Shown piece after piece: positions 43,320 to 58,561 of a stretch of DNA of 64,000 nt (positions are counted from its first letter, which is position 1; each line of letters begins with the position of its first letter). The notes under the pieces were generated by a model. It was not told the DNA's origin. It was given only the letters and a program-made list of their open reading frames with translations, and did no database searches. Source of the stretch: Chara braunii (lineage: Eukaryota > Streptophyta > Charophyceae > Charales > Characeae); NCBI GenBank assembly GCA_003427395.1, contig BFEA01000627.1, positions 659,304 through 723,303 on the forward strand, in the 5' to 3' direction. The position numbers were made by a program, and so were the translations under genes.

Positions 43320-46300
43320 NNNNNNNNNNNNNNNNNNNNNNNNNNNNNNNNNNNNNNNNNNNNNNNNNNNNNNNNNNNNNNNNNNNNNNNNNNNNNNNNN
43401 NNNNNNNNNNNNNNNNNNNNNNNNNNNNNNNNNNNNNNNNNNNNCCAGGCATCAGCTTCCTGTGCCCTTCCGCCGCCGCCTGCACTTCCGTCCCGCTGTT
43501 TGTTCTCTTCAGGCATGGCCCATTCACTTTGCGATGAATTGAGACCTTGTTGTTGATGTTCTCTCACACATGCTCCCGAAGAGTCCAGCATTCTCACACC
43601 TTTGCGCTTCTCGTTGTTCAAATAATTCAATTGCTCGCTCCCAGTGCTAACACTCTCATCATAGTGAGCTCGGGTGCCTTCAGACAGCGAGGACATTGCT
43701 TTGCCCTCCATCATTGGGCATCCTCCACGATCGCCCTCCTCTCGATCGTCTAACCTGAGGCACGGGGAATCTGGTGCGTGGCGTCAGAGCCACGAATAGC
43801 AGTGATGCATGAAGGAGATACTCAGTCTTTGAAAGCTTCTTCCAAGCCAGTACATGCCATCAATCTACCAGCGCATAAGCAGGCGGCTTGACTGCTTCAG
43901 CATCCCCACTCGCCCCATCAATTAGTGGACTACTAATGAGAGGCTCAGAAAACACTTGGGTGGAGATGGATTTCAACCCCCCCCGCATTGCACAACCCAC
44001 TCCATCAATTTGTAATGTTTCATCCCCTGACCCACCATGGCACAGTTTTTCTTTTTCTCTTTCTTTTTTTTTTTTTTTAATTCATTGACAAGGACAAGGA
44101 TAACACCACAGAGAGCTGCCGCCCAAGGTCGAAGCAGCGATGCCTGACCATCTTCTTTTCCCTCCCCTTTCATTTTGGGAAAGCATACTCCAACTTTTGA
44201 AAATCTGCATCCTTTTTCTGAAAACTTTTTTTTTTTCTCTTCAGCCTCCCAGGGGGGAAGATGTCAGCAAGGGATGGATGATTAACTCACTCTGAGATAC
44301 AGATCCACAAACTGCCATAACTTTTCTTCTGTGTCTCTGTCCCACTTGAACACTCTTCGTGGCCCATTCTCCCCACCAGCAGTTGGATCAACGCCCTCCG
44401 GCTCGAATGCATCCTGTAACGATGGAAGAGGCTCGCCTTGCACCTACAGTCATAGCCATTACATTCATTGAAATGACACACACAAAAAGATTTGCATCCA
44501 GAGAGCCGACTGAATCTATACATCCCATGCCGTGAAGTACACATAATACATACGCACAAACATCATACGTTCACATCCATAATACCTTCACATGTATGCA
44601 TATACTTAACATGGATATGTACGTAAACCTGCCAAAAACAAAGTACTACAAACGTCCATCATACATAAATGCTTGCGTGCTCGGGAGATGCGTACCTACA
44701 CACTGAAATGTGTGTGTAGTAGTGTGTACTACCCACAAACATAGGTATCACATACAGGTATGGAGTCCTATGGACATAATCTTCATCTTTCTTTTTCTCA
44801 ACAAATTGGCCAACCACGTGGCGCTACCAGGAGTGCAGTCTATTCTTGAAGTACTCCGTCGAGTCAAATGCAAGGGGGCCAAAGGAGTGCCCTGAGGGCT
44901 GCGCCGCGGACGCTGCTGGGTCTTTGGGGCGTCTTCTTTCCGACATTTGCCAAGCAGAAAAAAAGGGGAGAGAAGGGGCAAAAGGAAAGAGAGTAGGTAA
45001 CCAAACAACTACACCTATTACAGGTTCTGCTACGTATCGTAGGGAAGCGTACGGAAGACATATACATTTTACTGAAGGATGTGCTATATATCGTCCACAC
45101 AACGCACACAAGAAAATTCAAACCACCAGCACCTTCCCCAGCCATTTTCCTCCACGGGGGAAGGGCCATGCACGCGCCCCGACTGCTGCTAACAAAAGAA
45201 CCTTGCTGACGAGAAACTGTGCTGCTAACAAAAGAACCTTGCTGACGAGAAACTGTACAGTTTCCATCAGCTGACAGAATCTGATGTCATTTCATTGCAG
45301 AATGTACTATATATTATATAATATATATGTATAATATATATGTATACAGTACTATACACACACAAGAAAATTTAACGAAAGAAAATCCTGCTGAAGAAGA
45401 GTTCTGCAGTTCCACTAACTAGTAAAATTCGGAGTTTTATCGACTTTCAAACTTTCTCGCACCTACACTAAGGTCACTAAGTTTCAAAGATCAAAAGCAC
45501 TTTTGAGACAAGTCCTTGGTATTTTGGCGTTCCCATGGGAAAGCGTGTACCCGTCTGGCACTTGCATGCATCATGTGTGCGCATTCAGGGTGGTCTGGTT
45601 TCTGGTCTCCTTAGGTGCACACATGATGCATGCAAGTGCCGGACGGGCTAGTGTATGGTGTACGGCTGATGGACGATGTGTCTGTCTTCTTCTCCTACAG
45701 AAAGCGGGAAGGGAGGTCTGTTGCGAAAGCATACAGGATCAGGCGGAAATGTGAAAGGTCTCTATCTCTGAAAAGGACGGATGATAGATCGGGCACCTGG
45801 GACTTCCTTGGATGTGCCTTCGAGGTACATGCTTCCTTCCCATTTTCGGTAAGTTTCCGGAAAAAGAACGATCAGGACACTATCTGGGCGGCCAGCAGTT
45901 TGGTTTTCCGCATGGGCCAAGATTTTCAGTCCCGGTCCTGCAGAAACATAAGCTGGTTGGCTCTACGAGTGTCTATCGTAGTGATCGAAATATGACGATT
46001 CGCGCCCGGATCACTGGACACTGTGGACAGGTAATGACCCTGAGAAGAGCATACCGGGCCAAGGGATTCCCGAATGGCTTCTTCGCGAAGGCGTTGGCGA
46101 ATTTCGCGTGGAACCATGACGACCCTGTTTGGAGACTGACGGCGGGACTGCATTGCCACAACTTCAAATAGCTAGTATATATAATATATATTATATAGCA
46201 GTACTCTAGTCTAGAGTCTAGTCCTCATTCGACGTACCGCCAGGCGCTACCCTGGTTTTGCGAAAGTGGACGGTGCAAGTATCGGGATGAAGTGGGGTGG

Positions 46301-49300
46301 AGAGGACGAGCGGATTCTCGAGTTGTTGTTGTCACCTCTTGGATTGTATCTCTCTCAATAAGATTCATGAGGCTCTTTCCCAAATGAGAGGACTTCAATT
46401 GTGTGGGTCGTGTGTTTGTGTACTCGCACTTGACAAATGGTTCCAGTAAAATGATAGATTTATTTATTTTAATTATTTATTTATTATGAGATCCATCAAA
46501 TAGGAAAAAGAACTGTAGCACTGAAGAGCAGGTGGAGCTAGTACGATCCTCCGGACTGCCTTTCAGGGAACAACAGTAATGATGGTGGCATGACTTCCGT
46601 CACATTCAAATTTTCAGTACATTTAATACGCTTTTCACATATGTCCTTCTCTCACATCGTTCTAGCGTTGTCCTTTTTTTTTATTTATTTATTGAACCAC
46701 CACTACCTGCAGCATGCCTGTCACTGAAAAGGCTCCACGAAGTCTGGAGGCCCGTAACGCATCGACGCCGTCGATGGACTTCATCGACGGCGGGCCCAGC
46801 CTCCTGACACTTCATGTAGTAGGCTTCTGCTTGGAATTCGGAGGCCTCAGGCCTGCAGGTAGTGGTGATTTAATAACCATTATCTTCTTCCAACAGGACT
46901 TGACCTCATGAATTATCATTTATTTATGCTTTGACAATTACAGGAGGGTACGATGTCATCAACAGACCAGAAACTGACATTTCTTCTTCCGGGAAAAAGC
47001 CGAACTGAGGGCATATACTCGCACGGGGACTTTTCCTTCTCAGCTCGGGCTGTGATTGCGGTCGGATACATCAGGCCGGGGTCATAATTGGAGCCAACTA
47101 CATCCAAAAAAGTGCTAGTGTGTGAGTACCCTCTGAGATTCTCATAATGCCAACAATGACGTGAGTCTGTATGGCTTTATACAGCAACACTTTCCGGCAG
47201 GGAGGGGAACACTTTGCGATTGACAGATTTAGGTGCCAAGGCAAAGCTGCCACCTCCTCCAGTGCCCTCCTTTTACCCCTTCCACCGCTACCACGCACCA
47301 CCGAGAGAAAAAAGAAAAATGCGAAGAATCCGAACAAATGATAAAAAATCCAGAAGGGGTAATGTTTTCCGATGTCTACAAGCTTGATTTTTTTTCTTCA
47401 CAAACCTCTTTCCCAAACATTTGCATGTGGACACCGAAAAGAGACCAGCAAATGAAAAAAGAGAGCAAAAAAAAAGAAATGCAAGCAAGCAAGCAACCTC
47501 TCGCTAATGCACCCACCCAATTGATATAACTCGGTAAATCCACCCACCTGCAGTTGTGCGACGCGCAACGCCACAGTTTGCTTCAGATCCTCCTTACTCA
47601 TCTGAAGCTGCCCCTCTTTAGCTTGCTGTCTACTGAGCCCTAAAGCAACCATTTCCTTGAGATTTCTCTGCATTGAAAAGACGGAAGGAGAAAAAAAAAC
47701 AAGATGTACCCCCAGACGAGCACCGAGCACCAACAACAACAAAACAGTCAGGAGCTCCACCCATCCTATTCTCACATGCATTTTGGAGAAATCAGAAACA
47801 TACTGTACAGTTGTGATGTCGTCTTCTTTACTATTACTCTTTTCAGAACTTCTATTCTCTTCTGGTTCCCGAGGGGAGAGGTATTCCAAATTTCCGAGAG
47901 GCATTGAACCGTGGTCCTAACGAGGTTTCCAAGGTCCGCATCCAATAAACCATTTCGATAACGTGCGTACATGTGGTTTCTGGCGACAGTTCAGTTGTGT
48001 CTGTGTCCTGACGAGAACGCAAAAACCTCCAAGAGGCATTCCCAACCCTAACACTGTTCCATGGTCCCCACCCCATGGACCATGTCATCCTACCGTCTTC
48101 ACCCGAATAGAACGCCTGGTCATTATAGCTGTATTTGGCACAACTTTCGGTCCAGATGCAGCAATAATGACCGGGCGTTCTATTCGGGTGAAGACGGTAG
48201 TACCCTACGCACAGGTCCATGGTTGGTCCATTCGATGGTTGGTCCACACAGGTCCATGGTTGGTCCACCGAATGGACCATGCCATTGAAAACATGCAGAG
48301 TTGCAAATATAATAAATATATGTGTTTTTTTTTTAATTTTCCCTGCTTGAAAACTCAGGTTTCTTCTAGTTCTGCAAGAGCAATTCGATCCAAGCAAAAG
48401 GTATTACTGACCCTAACCATGCTACACGGTGTCACGCGGACAACGGTCCATCGGACGGACAATTTCAATGCTCCGTGGTCCATCTAATGGACCATTCAAA
48501 TGACCTGCAGACACGTGCAAAGTGCGGCTATCGCCTGGTTATGGGGTTCAAAAGAAAGGAGTTCCAAATACCGCCATAAGACAGTCCTGATCCTAATAAG
48601 ATGATGCTATGGTCTGTCCGACGGACCATTTTAACGGTTTCCGGACGCGTGCCTTCTCGGCCGAACATCATTGCTCATCACCACTGCCATTGCCACACCA
48701 ATTGTGCGGTTCACAAAACTTCACATGCTGAAATGAGAAAAGGACGAACATGGTCCGTATGTGATGTGACCGGGACGGCGAGCACTGGAGGGTGGGTGGC
48801 TACTGCGATCATGTCGAAAGAGAATGGATTGAGTGAAAAAAAAAAAGGTCTCAATTGAATACGAGCATGACCAGATCGCAAGTCAAATCACTTCATGAAT
48901 ATGTCAATTGCTACACAAACGCTTCCACTGCATCAGCGTCCGAGGCTATCACTTCACAATGCCCTCGTCTCCTCCTCCTCGTTCTATCGACCTTTCCTCG
49001 ATCACTTGGCAGGGGCCATCCTGCTCTTGCCCGTGTTGTTTCAATTGTACCGGATGTCAGGATGACCTCCTACTCAAGAGGACACTTTCTTTTTCTATTT
49101 TTTGAAATTTTTAATAATTAATTTGGACCGTTTCTCAATATGCGTGTGTCCTCCTTGAGCAAGGACATTGCTAATCTTCTCTGGATCATTCATTCCTATT
49201 CTAACAGATGTCCTGAAAAGCATATTCAAGAGGACTTCCACCCATACCTACACGCGCTACATGTTATTGACGAACGGACGATTGCAATATGCCGTTTCAA

Positions 49301-49575
49301 GAAGGAATGCAGAAAGTCAACCACTTGAGAATTGCGCATTGTGCAATGATCATCGGTCAGGCTCATTTAAAAAAAGAGCAAGAGTTGTGTTCCAAACCTT
49401 CAGTGATGGGAGCTGGAGGCGATGGCCAAGGATTGCCATTAATTTGTCAATCACCTCAGATGAAATCTTTCCCTGCTTCGCCTGCTCACCCAAACAGAAC
49501 GCGAGAAGGAGCAGTACAAATGTAAATGCAACAGTCAGCCCAACCTCAGACATGCACCAAGGGCGCGCGCGCGCG

Positions 49576-49655
<80 letters not shown>

Positions 49656-49656
49656 N

Positions 49657-49687
<31 letters not shown>

Positions 49688-50674
49688 GAGTTTGTGTGTG
49701 GGTCTGTGTGTGCATGTGCAAGAGAGAGAGATAGAGAGAGGGGGGGGGGGAGGCGGAAGAGGGAGGAAAACACTTCTTTTACAGCGATGCAGGAAATGAA
49801 ACCAGGTCCAGGTTACAAACTCAATGTCTCACGGGTTCAAAGAGGTCCAGCTCCAGTCTAGCTGGAGAAGCCATCCCATGCACGATTCCAACCTCCTCAA
49901 TGCAGATAGCAAGGTACATGCTCTGGGGATCTTCTGGTGGCTTTCACTGATCTGTTTTACATGCAGTGTGTACTTTGATAGTGCTTTGCGCAGAGGGGAG
50001 ATGATGCCAGAATCTTTTCCACATTGCTATAATGATTCTATTGCCCTTAGTAAGCACAGAATTACAACACACACATTATGCATCACCCGCATTAAGAATT
50101 TGAGAAATTGCATGTTGCAGTCCAGTTGCTGGCAAAGTACCCTAAACCAAAGGACAACGCATGTCAGGGGACGACACTCCAAAGGAGATAACCAGACACA
50201 TGATTTAGGACTCCATTGTCGGCTAGGGGCATACTCGGAGGACTTTTTCTACCAAGCTCTGGACGTTATTGCCGTCAGATTCATCCAAGTCTGGTCGCTA
50301 TTGCAGTCAGATACATTTCGGAAAGTACTAGGAGAACTTCTTGCACACCTTTTAAAAGATTTCAACCACTGGTACCGGGTGCCCGTTTTTCTCCTGAACA
50401 AAGGATTTCCAATTGAGTAGGTATCAAACCAGCAGCAGGCAGACCGGTACGTCAGAAGCGCAGCCCCCCCCCCGTCTACAGCTGCACACGCTCCCCCCCA
50501 TCTATGGCCGCACCCACTTTAGAGGACCCCACCTGAGTCGGGTGGTTTAATGATTTTATTAAGGTGGTGAATCAGGCATGAAGTGGCACACATAATTTAT
50601 ACACATATAAAACCCTTCGATCATTGCAGAGTTTTGCCAATCTGACCCTGATCAAAAAGCTTCAGCGTATTTGT

Positions 50675-50722
<48 letters not shown>

Positions 50723-52591
50723 TTTGACCCCGAGCATCAAACATCTGACAATCTACTGGTTCATATGCCCGTCCAATTTGATATTGCTGCAAGTGAAGGC
50801 TACAGAATCCATTACGCCCCTTGTAAGGAAAAAAAGTTCAAAAAAGTTTAAAAGTTAAAACAAAAAGAAAGGAAACAGCAGGAAAGGACAAAACGAGAAT
50901 CTGACAGCGATGTAACGATTCCAACCATACGATAGAAAGTTGGTGGCAATATAAAATGACCTTAGAAGTTTGGAGGGAACCAATCAGTGTTCGATAGATC
51001 CAAGATAGTTCGACGTCTCATGTCATGTCATCGGGCAAAAAGGATAAGAACGAGAACCAACAAGATCCAACACATAATCGGGAGAAGGGGGCAGGTGTCG
51101 TTATCTCCCGCATACCCTTGCAGGTCACTGGAGTCCAAGACCCAGCCGGCCGTCTGTTCGCTGCACTATATAGTAATGCTGTAATCAGCTTTTCAAGCGC
51201 ACGCCTGCCCTGCCCCCCAGCAGACCTCCCCATTTACGCGCGCATGCCCCACTGGTCCCTCGTGGCCATCCAGCAATGCGCCACACCAAGCTCTCCTCTT
51301 CCCAAACCCTCCGCACTCCGTTCCTGCAGTACCCTTTGCCACCAACCACCGTGAACAATCCAAGCCATGAACCACGGTGTGCAATGCAGATCCACCTCTC
51401 ACCTGTTTAGACACACATCTACAGTCGTTGTCATCGTCTTTCTAACCATCTACCCTACGAGCAAATCTGATATAGATGTGACAAGATCTCCAGTGAATAA
51501 ACATTGAACAATATCGAACATACACACAACTGCAAGAAGCCAACATGTGGATCTCCCGGCCGCATACCAATGTTTTCGGGTTGTTCCCGATCCATCAATT
51601 TGTTCAATGCGCTGCACAGTGCATGGCTATTGGCTTTTCCACCACCCCCCTGTCTTCTCTCTGTGTCCTTTCACACATGCAGCGACAAAAAGACACTAAC
51701 GCTCTCTTCTCAACCCTCTGCATTTCATTACACATTCTCTTATTGCAGTGCCAATTAGCATCAACCACCTTGTACTTTGCGCGATGCCATCCCAGCAAAA
51801 CGCAACATACACAACTGGGGACAAAACAGGAAAGGAAACAGGCAATCCCGCTACGAGAACATACCCATCAGAAAAGGAAAGATGGCAAGAGACAAAACGG
51901 AAAGAAGGCAAGTTAGAAAAGTACATATCATGGTCCCTTGCTTGGAACTCTATCATCCTCCTCACACACATATGGCTTCAGCAAATCAATTTTCTGATAC
52001 CTTCTTCGTGTTGAATCTAGAAATAGATCACGCGAATGATGTGATAGCCTTAACAAGGTTTCACTTACTGCAAGTCGAGCAACCTTCGCGAGCTTCTCCT
52101 TTACACCAGGCGGAAGTCGTTTCTTGACTGCATGTTGCTGCTGTTGCTGCTGAGTCGAGGTCGGTAGGGTACCTTGCTCCTGTGCTTGGTCAGCGTCTGG
52201 CGGACACACTGAGTCCAGAAACCAGCACACACAGGAAATAAGAAACACAAACAATGTGACATAACCGCTTGGAGTTTCATTATTTATCATAGAAGAAAGC
52301 GAGTACACAAATGATCACATACATTATTATGCCAGGGCTAGGTCTTCCCTTCCACAGTTGCCAAAATAATGTAGGACGTGTCAGATCTTACAGATTGTAA
52401 GTGAGAGACAATCAGTCACTTTAGACATGCATCGCCTTGCACCTGGGGACCTCCCGCGATCACAACACGTCAATGTAGTTTACACCGGTTGCATCATGGT
52501 CCCGAGGTGTTGTATACTCTGCAGAGACCTGCATACACTCACCCGGGGCCTATGAGTGACCGCCGGCCCAGCAGTACTCAAAATCAGTCGT

Positions 52592-52678
<87 letters not shown>

Positions 52679-53378
52679 CTCTGACGTGTACACACCAAGA
52701 GAAAGGAAATTCCTCTACATTCAGCTCTCTTTCCCCCTACTTTAGAAGATTGGATGAGCGGAGATTCATGCCATCCAAAGGTGAGGTCTCTCTCCCACTC
52801 TTCTGAAGAAAGCACAAAGACTATCCTAGAACTTGCCTGAAGGAAGATTGAACTCTCAACCCAACAACGCTGGACAGACAACAAATCTCGGCCAGGAATT
52901 TGGCTTGTAGGGCAGTCCTATGCCCTCAGTTCGGCCTAGGAGAAGTATACATGCTCAGCAGATTGTACAATTGGAAGCCAGCACCTTTTGCCTTCCACAA
53001 AGAATAGGACAGAGAAACATTGCCCCCCATGGAGGGTCTCCTTTCCTATCACTCGATCGGATTGTGCGCTAAACCCAGCTAGCTGTGCATCTGTGAATGC
53101 TTCCCAAGTCAGTCCAGTGGTGAACCTGTGAACGCCTGCTATGCTTGGCTTCTATAAAATCAACAATTTCTTTTTATCGTGCGTTTCTGAGTGAACAGGA
53201 CCACATAGGCTGTTGAGATCCAGACATTGGCAGACAACACTTTCCAGGCACAAGGACGTAGAAGCATGGAACACAGGCCAAATGTTTTCCCCGAGGGTCA
53301 ATTAGAGAAAGGCTTGTTGTTTGGGGTGTAGGTGCGCAGGGGTGAGGACGAGACGAGTTATTCAAACTCCTCTTTTTT

Positions 53379-53437
<59 letters not shown>

Positions 53438-53451
53438 TTTTGGGGGTTTTT

Positions 53452-53509
<58 letters not shown>

Positions 53510-56500
53510 GGCAAGCTCTTTAGACGTGACTTTTTAATTTTAGTAACACCAGATCCCACCCACCTGCCTCCAAATTTCCTTGGACCCTTCCCCACCCCCC
53601 CAACCAGCCCCCGAAACCCCAATCCGTAGTTCCATAGACCCCTTAGAAGCTCAGAACTCGTTAATTAAACCACCAGTCCTTCACACCTCCCAATATACAG
53701 GGGTTCAACGGGGCAGCCCGTTAAGCGCCTGAAGGAGGCAGGCCACAGCCACGAAAGAAAAAGAAGTGTCGCTGACTTCCGTCTTCATCGCAATTTCTTT
53801 CGCTCGGGGAGTCAAACCCTTTGCAGACGACTTAGACAGGGCACGGGATTCTGTAAGCAGTAGAGAGGCCTTGTTGTCACGATCTGTCAAGATTCGGCTG
53901 TTTGTTCCAAAGGTTTCCCCCACCTTCTTGTTCCCCACCCCTCCTCAAATGTTTGAACTGTTGTCATCGGGGTGGGAAGACGGTCGACTCCCTGGTATAG
54001 GGGCCGATGAGCTCTTTGCTTCCTTTCTTTTTTTTTTTTTTTTTTTTTTTTTCCCCTTCCGTTTGCTGCTTACGTCTGAACTCCCTTTTGCCCAACATGG
54101 TATGCCACTTTCGGCTCCAAGGAGATCTGTGACCGAGGCCATATTCAGGTGGTGGGTGCCACATTGTCAATTTTTGGCCACCGTGGCACGCCGCTGCCCG
54201 ATCGTAATACATGCGCCATCTCTGCTGACGTCCACGATCAAAACCTAGCCCCCGACACGACGAGTTTCAGCAAATCCAGGGTCGGGCAAACAACAGCTTC
54301 CACAAAATAGGTTCGGGGACAGTGATGCTTTCAAGGGTACCCGTGATCCTGGACTTGACTTCCACTGCTGCACCAGGGCATTCAAACTGTGCCAATTGTC
54401 AACCCTATGGGGGGCTGAACAGAAGAAGTCTATACAGGGTCCCCCCATTACAGGCCCCGCTTCTGCCTCAGCGGCTACGCCAGACTGCCTAGAAACATGG
54501 CCTCGTGAAGTCATAATATTCTTCATTCTGGTCTTCTTGACACCACGCACAAAATTGTGCACAATAAGAAAATCCCAGTGGGATTTCATTCAAGTTTTTC
54601 ATCTGTTTTTTTCTCACTTGTTCAGAGATTTGTACCTGAGTTGCACTTTGCTATACCGTTTGTCTTCCCTCCCCCCTTCCCCTCCCCGCGCCCCCGCCCC
54701 CCGGAGCCTGACCAGCTCCATAATTCATTCCCAGAGACCGGATCATCCCACCAGGTACAGTGCATGCCACAGCCAGCCTCACTGGTTTGCTGCTCCAGGT
54801 TCAGGTTGCCTGGTCCTGGTTTGACAGTGCCGTTGGAAGCCATTGAACAAGCAAGCAGAGGCTCCTTTGATTCTTTCCTTATCCCATTCTTCTGGCCACA
54901 AAGGAGGAGCGTCTGACCCGTTCTCGCCACCGAGAGGAGTTTTTGACCCAATCTGGCCACCAAGCATAGGCAAGCCCATCGAGTTCACCCTGTCATTACA
55001 CAGCCGATGTACCAGCATAACATAGTAGTGATTCATCATCCATCAAGGTTTTCCTTCGCATGTACATGTACCGTGGCTTATCATCACTCACAATCTTATA
55101 TCAAAGGGTTTATAGTGGTCTTTACAAAGTTTAGGGACATGCCTGCCTGATTTCGCACTGGCCTGTAGAGAGCTGTATAGTAGTAGAGATCTAGTTGTCA
55201 TTTTCTCTGAGAATTAGAGACCCAGAATTGCAGACTTGGACTGGCAGATATCTATTTGTTCGACAAGGACAAATTTTAAATTCACACATTTCTCAGAACT
55301 GTTTTCCCATTATCAAGGAAACCTGTGTCCTCTCCACAGCGAAAATGCGTTGGCAAGTGCAAATGCACGTCCCTCACGCATCACACCGCTTTTTGAAGTT
55401 TTCAGACGTCCCTCACGCATCAGTGCTGATTTGCACACCATGATTACTTTCCGCTTTTTTTTTTTTTTTTTTTTTTTTTTTTTCAAGTCAACTACCTTTA
55501 TATGTCCCAGACTCGTTTCCATGCCGCGTGCCTGTTCTGTAGTTAAGTGAATTGACTATTGACAAGACTATTGACAAGACTATCGACAAAACGACAAGAC
55601 ATTGACACTATTACAGTTGATCACTTGATATAGAACGAATCTTAACGATATCTATGGACTCCGTGTTGTGTCTATTGATTGGCCGGTCGGCCTTTCAATC
55701 CAACGATGACAAAATCGATGAACCAAACAGACCGACTGAAGTGTATTTCAAGGTATGAGCAGAATGGTGTGGTTGACGGTCAGTTGCGAAACGTGGAGCA
55801 CCCACAGAGGTGATAAACCACCACTACCTCCATACAACCAGCATGTATGTCCATGGTTACCAGAAAGACCGGCCCCGGCTGAGTCCGCGACGCCACCACC
55901 CGCCTACATAAAGCGGGTGCCATTTGGAAACCAAGGATGCCGTCGGAGGTGGTAGTCGTACGTATGTACTCTGTATGTATACAACATATAGCTTGCCTCA
56001 GTCCTCTCGTGTGAAAAGGAGAGAACTCGGGACCAGTGATCCTTGGTATCTAGCAGCTACAATTGCTCGGTGATCACGAGCACTGGGGAACAATTGCGGC
56101 CACTGTTTCTTTTGTTTTGAGGGCATATTACCGCATGTATGCAAATATGAATGGGTCAAAGGAGGAATGAATATTGACATGAAGAAGACAAAGGAATGCA
56201 AGCTACACTGAGAGAGAGACATGATGCCAAAGCAAACAGACAGGGGTAAAGACTACATTACTGAAGAAGAAGTGAGCATTTACCAAAGCTAAGCCTGGAG
56301 GGACGGGCGGACAGAAAGGGATCAGTGGGGATGGTGTTAAAGTGAGTGAGAGAGAGAGAGAGAGGGGGGGNNNNNNNNNNNNNNNNNNNNNNNNNNNNNN
56401 NNNNNNNNNNNNNNNNNNNNNNNNNNNNNNNNNNNNNNNNNNNNNNNNNNNNNNNNNNNNNNNNNNNNNNNNNNNNNNNNNNNNNNNNNNNNNNNNNNNN

Positions 56501-56564
<64 letters not shown>

Positions 56565-58492
56565 CAGACCAGCTGATAAACACAAAGATTCATAAAACTG
56601 GCATGCATGCATGTGCCAAACATAAACACAATGGGAAAACAGATACGAGAGAATGCAGTACATAGCCCTCATCTCCTTACCACATACAACCTGCAATGCA
56701 TGGATTAAGCATGCTGACTGGCGCAGACCTGTTTCAGATTATCGTTATTATCCATGTTGGACACTTTGACTATCCCCTGGCTGCCATGAAATACGAACTC
56801 GACAAAACAAACTGTCAAAATACCACCCTCCTTGATGAACCTTAAGAGTCTGGTTTCAGACAGCAAAGATGGATTCCTTCACTCCCTGTCTTGCTTTCTC
56901 GCTCACGTACAGCCACTCTCATTCCTCTTCCCTCCCCTCCCCCACCCCATGTTCTGTTTACCTTCGATCTGAAGAACCCGACCTTATGCAAGTGATGGGA
57001 TAAGAAAGTAAGAATTGATGATCAATTGATTGAAGGTAAGAATGTTCGTGTAGCAATTGTACACTTCTGCGACATGTAAATACGGACTGCATGACTGCCC
57101 TAGATAATGTGATGGGTGCGCGCGCCAATGAGCACTCACTCTCCGCAACACCCTTCTCGAGGTCACGAATCGCCCTTTCCAGCATAGTTCCTCGCGGAGC
57201 CCCACCTCTCCTAACAGGCGACAAAACCAGGTCATCGCCAGAAGAGCCTTTCTGCGAAATCAGAGAGGAAGAAGGAAAAGATATGCTAACTCTATCAGTG
57301 CTTCAACGACCTTCGCTTAACGAATCACACGTGGGAGACGACCTCTTCAGTTCTCGGGTTACCGGGTATGTGTTCGGGAGGAGGGGCAAAGCAGACAGCA
57401 GTCAACATTATGGGTGCAGGGGGGAGAGGAGGCAGGAACAGCGAAGGCAGGGGGATAAGCGTCAGACTCAGCCCCAATCAAACACAACAGCCACACAATC
57501 ACATAGCAAGCAGCGCAGCCTCATTTGCACGATGCGATCAAAATGACAGAATCTCAGAAAACGACAACACCATTGCAGATCTTGCAGAGTCATTCGTTCA
57601 CCGAGCTTGTGACATCTCCGTGCATAGTTTGCCTATGCTTGGAAGTCAAGTCGTAAGTATACCGCTACATGCCTCCTACAGAAATGCAACTTCAATCTTT
57701 CACTTTAGTCCATCATCGATTAAGCACAGCGACAGAGAAAGCCTGTGAATGCATCCACGTGCCACATAAAACATTCACTATCACCACCACCACCACATCA
57801 GCAGCGGCAGCACCACCGCAACCATCACCACGATCACGATCATCATGCAGCTCAACAACTTTGAAATAGCTGCCCATGCTACAAGAAAAAAAAACACAGC
57901 ACATGCATTGCCTTGCAGAGACGAACATCAATCAGAACTCAACAGCAATCCCTCTTCACCAGTTCCACCCACCCACCCACCCACCCACGCAAACATTGTC
58001 AGGTCAGCACTTGTATACCGATGTCAGTTGGCAAACACAGAGCACAACTTTCCTGTGCATGAGAGAGCCAATGCTTCTTGAACAGCAAAATGGACGGACG
58101 GACTCAGTAGAAAAACAGACGAGACTGTCTGTCAGGTGAGGTCCCCGGGCCCTGCGTTTCAGGGGTGAACCGCAGGGGCTGAACTACAGGGGTCAGGCAC
58201 CCAAAACCCGGGTTCAGGACTGAGTCAACTGGTTGGGTTGTCAATCAGGTACCAAGCCCCTATAGCTCAATGCCGACCTACCCTCTCAGCTTCCCGCAGA
58301 GAGATTAATAGAACTGAGAAAGAGTGGGGTCATGTGGGTTGGGGCAATCCTAGTGAAGAAAAAACAATTTGAGGAAGGGAGTTTGTCATGTGCAACAGGA
58401 CTTTAGGGTACCTGCACGGAGGTCCCAGGCTCAGAAAATGGATAAAGTGTACATCGTCAACAACACACACACACACACACACACATACAGAC

Positions 58493-58561
<69 letters not shown>

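Larger units (their letters stand above)
44444..47547 (-). other. UBN intron E-F
   Basis: 3.1 kb holding a 36-bp tandem duplication (45185-45256), a 31-bp-arm hairpin (45550-45647), TA-rich tracts (45303-45350, 46174-46198) and a small perfect hairpin at 46766-46792. No coding similarity on the plus strand. Confidence 0.65.
49482..52068 (-). other. UBN intron C-D
   Basis: 2.6 kb. A GC/GA tract with a single N at 49656 fills 49569-49686, and a 46-C run lies at 50677-50722. No coding similarity seen. Confidence 0.65.
52209..57139 (-). other. UBN intron B-C
   Basis: 4.9 kb with a CT/CA tract (52591-52677), T/G homopolymer blocks (53373-53508), T runs (54028-54052, 55455-55483) and a GA tract with a 130-base gap (56345-56559, N at 56371-56500). 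No exon-like similarity found. Confidence 0.65.

Noticed and set aside
44710-46171. Plus-strand frames in the ubinuclein intron E-F
   Set aside because: No family recognised, they are short and overlap other frames; they are most likely chance.
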